64,000 bases of DNA from Toxorhynchites rutilus septentrionalis. Its lineage: Eukaryota; Arthropoda; Insecta; Diptera; Culicidae. The notes beneath the pieces were generated by a model. The model was given only the letters and a program-made list of their open reading frames with translations. It was not told the DNA's origin and did no database searches. Both the position numbers and the translations under genes were made by a program. The stretch covers positions 110,977,216 through 111,041,215 of the forward strand of contig NC_073745.1 of assembly GCF_029784135.1 (NCBI RefSeq), written 5' to 3'. This document shows positions 58,564-64,000 of this stretch, piece after piece; position 1 is the stretch's first letter; each line of letters opens with the position of its first letter.

Positions 58564-58971
58564 TGTTTGTACTCAGTGTCGCTTTATAGCAAAAATCAAA
58601 TACCTTAGTGTAGACTTCGGAAGACTAGTGAAGAATTTTTCAGTCATTCGTTTAACACTCGCTTATCGCTCGATCATCATTCTTATCACCGTTCAGTTAT
58701 ACCGTCAGCCACCGAACGAGACAGAAGCGAATTCTACGCTCTGTCCGGAATTAAATAAAGTTTTGTTACAAGTTATAAGTTTCCCGCCAATTATTTCGAA
58801 GTGGTTTGATCACCGTCATATCACCGATTGATTGTGTTGTGTCGAGTTAAATCCCGCTGCTGTGTACTCCCAGTTTTGATCTGTTCATCGCTGGCAACAT
58901 CGCTCGCTTCAAGCAGTTTTCATATTCCACCATTGGACGAGGTGATAAGGTGAGCCCGACCTGCCCCAACA
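58564..58971 (+). repeat. BEL/Pao 3' LTR
   Basis: 408 bp, same ends as the 5' LTR, followed by the CCATC duplication. Confidence 0.95.
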
Positions 58972-58976
58972 CCATC

Positions 58977-59637
58977 TGTTAATAGCACTTGATCGAAATA
59001 TATTTGGTCACAGTGTTACATGGATAGAAAACATTCAAATAAACTCTTTCACATGAATGCATTTTTAAATTTCCAGAGGAACTGGCAGATTATTTTCCGG
59101 ATCCTTCTCGATGCTGGATGGCATCCAAACGGAAAGAATTCCGCTCGTGTATGTGTGTGTGTGTAGCGGCTGCTTCGAGATCTTCCCAGGGAACCGTTTG
59201 TGGCATCACTCTCCTCCTGATGGATTCCCTTCTGGCCTAAGGTGCACAAACAGGCTCTTGGTGACACCGTTCATTCGCGCTTTCATGATAAACGAAGAGC
59301 TTCACCACAACAGCGACAATATGCTCCCATCGCTGTTCAATTAGAACTGAGTGGATTTCCGAGCGGCGCTCGCTTATATACCGATTGGTGATTTCAATAG
59401 CCTGTTTTGAAAGCAATTTTAAGACTATTGAAACAAGTTTTTGGATCAGAAAGTAACGAGTATAGAACGCGTAGACATTTTATCTTTCGAATGAAGTGTT
59501 TATCATACCATTTCGTTCAGTTGTTCAAGAGCTATTAACGCTCAAAATCTCGGTCTCCGGCGTAACGCTTTCGGTTTCGAAACTTTGATTTTACACCCCG
59601 GTATAGAAATGAAAGACGTAGTCCTACGTCAAAAAAT
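58977..59637 (+). mobile_element. Family B copy B2, right part
   Basis: Continues the B alignment from TGTTAATAGCACTTGAT to GACGTAGTCCTACGTCAAAA. It contains the CGGCGCTCGCTTATATACC block at about 59,364-59,382. Joining it to 51,464-51,905 without the BEL element gives a B copy of about 1.1 kb, like B1. Confidence 0.78.
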
Positions 59638-60180
59638 ATTTAGGCTAATCGTTTCTAGTTTAAGAACCTTCTGCTAACATGTTTTACTTTTATGTAAACA
59701 TATTACATTCCAGTAAGAACTATTACTACAGAGACATCTTTAAATCAATGAAAAAATACCATTTCGTTTTTAACTCTCAATATCTCAAGCAATAAAAACC
59801 GCACAGGAAATCGATAGAAATCAATAGAAACTAGATTAAACTCAGTATAAACACAGCGAATTAAAAATCAAGCAGATGATTCCAAACCAAGGAACTTGAA
59901 GTTTTAAAATGAAGTTCACATACACCTACAGGTGTTCATCCATCGTGAAGTTACAAACCATCTTCAAATTTTTAAAGAAAAATATTATGTTGCACGATTT
60001 TAATTGTTGAGTATATATATATATGGGGAAGTGGGGGGAAAGTGGTCATATGCCCATTTCTTGTGTACCACTAAAATTTACGTTTTTAGAAAAAATATGT
60101 TAGCTCTACTTATTGTTGCTCAAAATAGGAAGTGATTTTTATTATGAAAATTTAAAATAGTACATTTTTCATTACTAGAA
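59638..60180. other. Unassigned interval
   Basis: AT-rich. A GGGGAAGTGGGGGGAAAGTGG stretch near 60,025 is partly echoed at 62,050 (GTGGGGGGCAGAGTGG). Nothing else recognised. Confidence 0.4.
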
Positions 60181-62006
60181 AAAAACAGGAAGTGGTCTAT
60201 GGTATAACCGCAACGGTGACGTAGGACTATCGTTGATTTAGTGATCATTTGTTTGAAGTCGAATCTGAATCCATATCCATTCTGAATGAATGAATAAATG
60301 AATATTTAGGGGACTTCGAAAACGAGAGCGTTACGTTGGAGGTACAATGTTTTATGCATCCAATATTGGATACGAAAATATCCTACTGATGGGGAAGAAT
60401 AATCTTCAGAAGCTTTCCTGCTAATTGCACTTGATTGAAAAATCACAGAACCAAATGTAATTGGTCACAGTGTTATATGGTTAGAAAACATTAAAATAAA
60501 CTCTTTCGCTTGCATGTTATTTTCAATGCCAAGGGGAACTGGCAGATCATTTTGCAGCAGCCATATCTTTCCGGATTCTTCCCGAAGTCCACCATCAGTG
60601 GTTAATGCTAACTCGATAACCACCTATTAATTGCACTTGATTGAAAAATCACAAAACCAATTGTATTTGGTCGCAGTATTATATGGATAGAAAACGTTAA
60701 AATAAACTCTTTCGCTTGAATGTAATTTTTCAATTCCAAGGGGAACTGGCAGATTATTTAGCAGCAACGATCACTTCTTTCCGGATTCTTCTCGATAACC
60801 AGCAAACGTAAAGAGTTGCGCGCGCGTGTATGTGTGTGTGATGTCTCAAGCGGAACCAATTTTCGATGCTGGTATTCTCTCGGTCGTCTTCTCTTCTCTT
60901 TCTGATGGATCGGCTTTTCTGCGCTCCGTCACAGTCCCAAACAAACTGAATTCATTTCAGGTTAGGACAGGCCAGGTAATGAATCCCTTGATCCCTCACC
61001 ATCCAGCTCGTCCAGCTCGTTCAATTCGTTCAGTAACGATGTTGTCTTGTCGATGTCTTCACGAAAAATGTATGCGTTTCACCACCAGAATATCGCTTAA
61101 GTATGCTTTTTGTCCGTGATTGAATAGAAAGAAGGTGTGGTTTACGATGGCAATTTGGAAGGCAAACTAGAGGGGAATGAACTCTCTGAGTTTGAAACTT
61201 TCAGCGACTGAGCAATAATCGATTGAGAATTATGTTTTTCGCGATGTGAAACATTTTCCGTTGCGCGCGCATCCAATATTGGAAACAAACATATCCTACT
61301 GATGGGGAAGAATAAACTTCAGATACTTTCCTGCTAATTGCACTTGATTGAAAAATCACAAAACCAAATGTATTTGGTTGCAGTGTTATATGGATAGAAA
61401 ACATTAGACAACATTTCGCATCAATGTATTTTTCAATTCCCAGGGGAACTGGTAGAGTATTTTTCAGCAACAATTCAATCTTTCCGGAATTTTCTCGATG
61501 CTGAATGGCATCCAAACGAAGAGTTCCGCGCGTGTATGTGTGTGTGTGGCGGCTGCTCCGATCTCTTCCCGGGAAACCGTTTGTGGCATCACTCTCCTCC
61601 TAATGGCCAAAGGTGCACAAACAGGCTCTTGGTGACACCGTTCATCCGCGCTTTCATGATAAACGAAGAGCTTCACCACAACAGCGACAATATGCTCCCA
61701 TCGCTGTTCAATTAGAACAGAGTGGATTTCCGAGCGGCGCTCGCTTATATACCAATTGGTGATTTCAATAGCCTGTTTTGAAGGGAATTTTAAGACTATT
61801 GAAACAAGTTTTTGGATCAGAAAGTAACAAGTATATAACGCGTAGACATTTTATCTTTCGAATGAAGTGTTTATCATACCATTTCGTTCAGTTGTTTAGG
61901 AGCTATTAACACTCAAAATCTCGGTCTCCGGCGTAACGCTTTCGTTTTCGAAACTTTGATTTTACACCCCGGTATAGAAATGAAAGACGTAGTCCTACGT
62001 CAAAAA
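60181..62006 (+). mobile_element. Family B copy B3, enlarged
   Basis: It starts AACAGGAAGTGGTCTATGG and ends GACGTAGTCCTACGTCAAAA. It has three copies of the ~210-bp internal unit (about 60,427, 60,630 and 61,340) separated by a private ~500-bp segment (60,800-61,300) with CCAGCTCGTCCAGCTCGTTC. The TATA-like block is at about 61,735. Longer than B1 (1.13 kb) by about 0.7 kb. Confidence 0.65.
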
Positions 62007-62154
62007 AGTTGAAGAATCGAAAATTTTTTTAGTGAGGCTCGGTCACCTGTGGGGGGCAGAGTGGTCATTCGCACATATCATGCTAGAAGGGATTGATTAA
62101 TGTGGGCTTTCTTGTCCAAATTTGTTTATATAATTATTGCAATAGTAGGCACAT

Positions 62155-63160
62155 TAGGGTGGCAATGAATGTATGGCAAAAAAATCATCATCGAATTTCA
62201 AAAACCCACCATGTACAATGTGTTTCATGGCCCAAAAAAAAAGACCTGTACGACGTTTCAGCTCAATCGGACATGATTTAGGGGTGCCTCAAAGCGCTCA
62301 AAGTTTTGATTATTTGATTCTCGAAAATATTCCAAGGGAAGGAAATTTGGAAAATCGATTCTTTTTTTCGATGCCAAATGACTTCAAAATGTATGAAACG
62401 TCGAGATCTGGTATTATCTCAAAAAAACAATTTTTGGCCGGGCTTAGCCTGAGAATGTCATGAAGGCATGGAAAACAAAAAAAATTATCGAATTTAAAGA
62501 ACCGACATGTACATTTTGTTTATAGGCCCAAAAAAAATTCCTGTGCAAAGTTTCAGCTCAATCGGACATGATTTAGGGGTGCCTCAAAGCACTCAATGTT
62601 TTGATTTTTTGGCCACTTGGGCTAAGTTCCAAAAAGTCGATTTTTTGCCAAAAATTTTTTTTCGAGGTAACACCAGATCTCGTTTTATGCATTTCATTTG
62701 ACATAGAAAACAAAATTTCGATTTTCCAAATTTCCTTAATTCCCCCCTTGGAAGATTTTAACGGATAAAAAATCAAAACATTGAGCGCTTTGAGGCACCC
62801 CTAAATCTTGTCCGATCGAGCTGAAATTTTGCACAGGTCATTTTTTTGGGCCAATAAAAAAATTGTACATGGTCGGTTTTTGAAATTCGATAAGGTCCAA
62901 AAGGTCGATTTTCAGCCAAAATTTTTTTTTCGAGATAACACTAGATCTCGACGTTTCATGCATTTTTAAGTAATTTGGTATCGAATAAATAATATCAATT
63001 TCGATTTCGAAAAAAATCAAAACTTTGAGCGCTTTAAGGCACCCCTAAATCATATCCGATTGAGCTGAAACTTTGCACAGGTAATTTTTTTGGGACCAAT
63101 GAAAAAATGTACATGGTCGGTTTTTGAAATTTGACATGACCATTTTCGCTGCCACCCTAA
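62155..63160. mobile_element. Quasi-palindromic TIR element, TTAGGGTGGCA ends
   Basis: The left end TTAGGGTGGCAATGA is mirrored by the right end GCCACCCTAA. A ~120-bp unit (AGCTCAATCGGACATGATTT, then AGGGGTGCCTCAAAGCGCTC) occurs twice direct (about 62,250 and 62,550) and twice inverted (about 62,800 and 63,030). There is no convincing coding capacity. The AGGGTGGC terminus is also found in family E. Confidence 0.7.
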
Positions 63161-63230
63161 GGTACATATATGAAATGAGCTATGCCTATTCACCTAGTGT
63201 CGTAATTGAAAATTTCTCATATGTACGTAT

Positions 63231-63766
63231 GTACAGGCAAACCTTTTTTGTGCGGGGGACAGGGACCGCACAAAAAAAACACATAAAAAATTGTGCAAAA
63301 CATTACCAGTAGCTTTAGAAAGTCGTGTTCGGTACACAATTTGAAAAAACTTTTTTTGTGCGATAGATAGGGACCGCATAAAAAAAGCTTCCCTCAAGAA
63401 AATAACTCAAATCCACACCATTCACCGTTCGATTTTCTTTTGTTTCCCTGCTTTGCGATGGGACAGTTTGCCTTTTCGGTTGCGCGTGGCTGTGTTGTGT
63501 TTTAGTTGCATTTAGAATCTTGTTTCTAACAGAAACAAGTCTTGAGCAACTTAGAACAATGATATTGGAATGATATGATAATATGAGAATATGAGAAATG
63601 ATAATTTAGACGCAAATATGCTTTTTTCGTACTGAAATGCATATAAACCATCGAAAAAAACTGTATTGATAATAACTTCGTCAAATATGCTTCTCTTTAC
63701 ATATCGCACAAAAAAAAAATCGCCCAAAAACCGCACAAAAAAACCGCCCAAAAACAGGTTTTACTG
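63231..63766. mobile_element. Possible pogo-like MITE
   Basis: TACAGGCAAACCTTTTTTGT at the left and, on the complement of the right end, TACAGTAAAACCTGTTTTTG form imperfect TIRs flanked by TA. TTTTTTGTGCGG and its complement CCGCACAAAAAA recur at 63,246, 63,268, 63,350, 63,372 and 63,700-63,750. Confidence 0.4.
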
Positions 63767-64000
63767 TAGTAGGAAACACATAACGTTTTTCATAATGATA
63801 TTTTTTCTGGGTTAAAACAACAAAAGGGCTCCTTTAGGAGCAGAAGGTAATAAGGTATATCAGCTTTTGAAAACAGAACATTGTCAGTAGTTATCACTGA
63901 ACACTTTGCCCCTATACAACAAAGTGATTTTTAAACGAAATAATCAGGTGAAATAAAGTAAATTTCACTATAAATTCCTTAAATTCGAAATGCACAAAAC

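Larger units (their letters stand above)
51906..58971 (+). mobile_element. BEL/Pao LTR retrotransposon, recent insertion
   Basis: Two 408-bp LTRs starting TGTTTGTACT and ending CCCCAACA enclose a primer site, gag-pol and a polypurine tract. The 5-bp duplication CCATC flanks it (51,901-51,905; 58,972-58,976), the normal length for BEL/Pao. I see one mismatch between the LTRs (near 52,124 against 58,782), so the insertion is young. Total 7066 bp. Pol order is protease, RT, RNase H, integrase. There is no envelope gene. A single frameshift near 56,145 splits the polyprotein. Confidence 0.95.

Overview
The window looks like a transposon-saturated stretch of a large insect genome. A mosquito, probably culicine or aedine, is the best guess. 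That rests on a DD37E Tc1/mariner element of a type described from mosquitoes, a BEL/Pao LTR retrotransposon, I-type and Jockey/CR1-type non-LTR elements, tRNA-derived SINEs and many AT-rich MITEs. The species assignment is inference. I found no intact host protein-coding gene. The only elements with near-complete coding capacity are one DD37E transposase (45.7-46.7 kb) and one BEL/Pao element (51.9-59.0 kb).

Layout. 0-6.3 kb: two MITEs with TA target duplications, Helitron-like/HINE-like repeat arrays, a coding-like scrap and a 1.27-kb foldback element. 6.5-9.8 kb: an I-type non-LTR element that lost its reverse transcriptase. 10.3-11.4 kb: the first copy of a TIR family (called B here) that carries a TATA-like block. 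12.0-13.5 kb: a second Helitron-like array. 14.1-15.7 kb: a mariner scrap and a copy of unclassified repeat D. 15.7-19.4 kb: mostly low-copy DNA with a mariner fossil. 19.4-20.4 kb: three splice-donor-like sites on the minus strand next to a Transib-like MITE (termini CACAGTG, 5-bp target duplication CGTCG). 20.5-25.8 kb: SINEs, Tc1-like scraps, repeat E and a third Helitron-like array.

26.3-35.2 kb: TIR element A1, then a mariner fossil (28,027-35,212) split apart by at least four later insertions: a DD37E element, a TIR element rich in TTGTCACGTCAC, a D repeat and a Jockey/CR1-type LINE. 37.7-41.0 kb: a family-B-like terminus pair enclosing three degenerate ~0.7-kb units with histone H2A-derived coding pieces and histone-type 3' stem-loops. 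41.3-44.1 kb: a TIR element containing a second TIR element. 44.5-47.7 kb: A2, an inverted copy of A1, interrupted by the intact DD37E transposon. 47.7-51.4 kb: a SINE, a foldback repeat and low-copy DNA.

51.5-62.0 kb: two B-family copies, one split by the recent BEL/Pao insertion (LTRs about one mismatch apart over 408 bp). 62.2-63.8 kb: two more palindromic elements. These genes do not form a pathway; the organising logic is successive nested insertion. The observations most worth checking are the H2A-bearing element, the Transib-like MITE whose ends match the V(D)J recombination signal heptamer, and the splice-like cluster that it interrupts.
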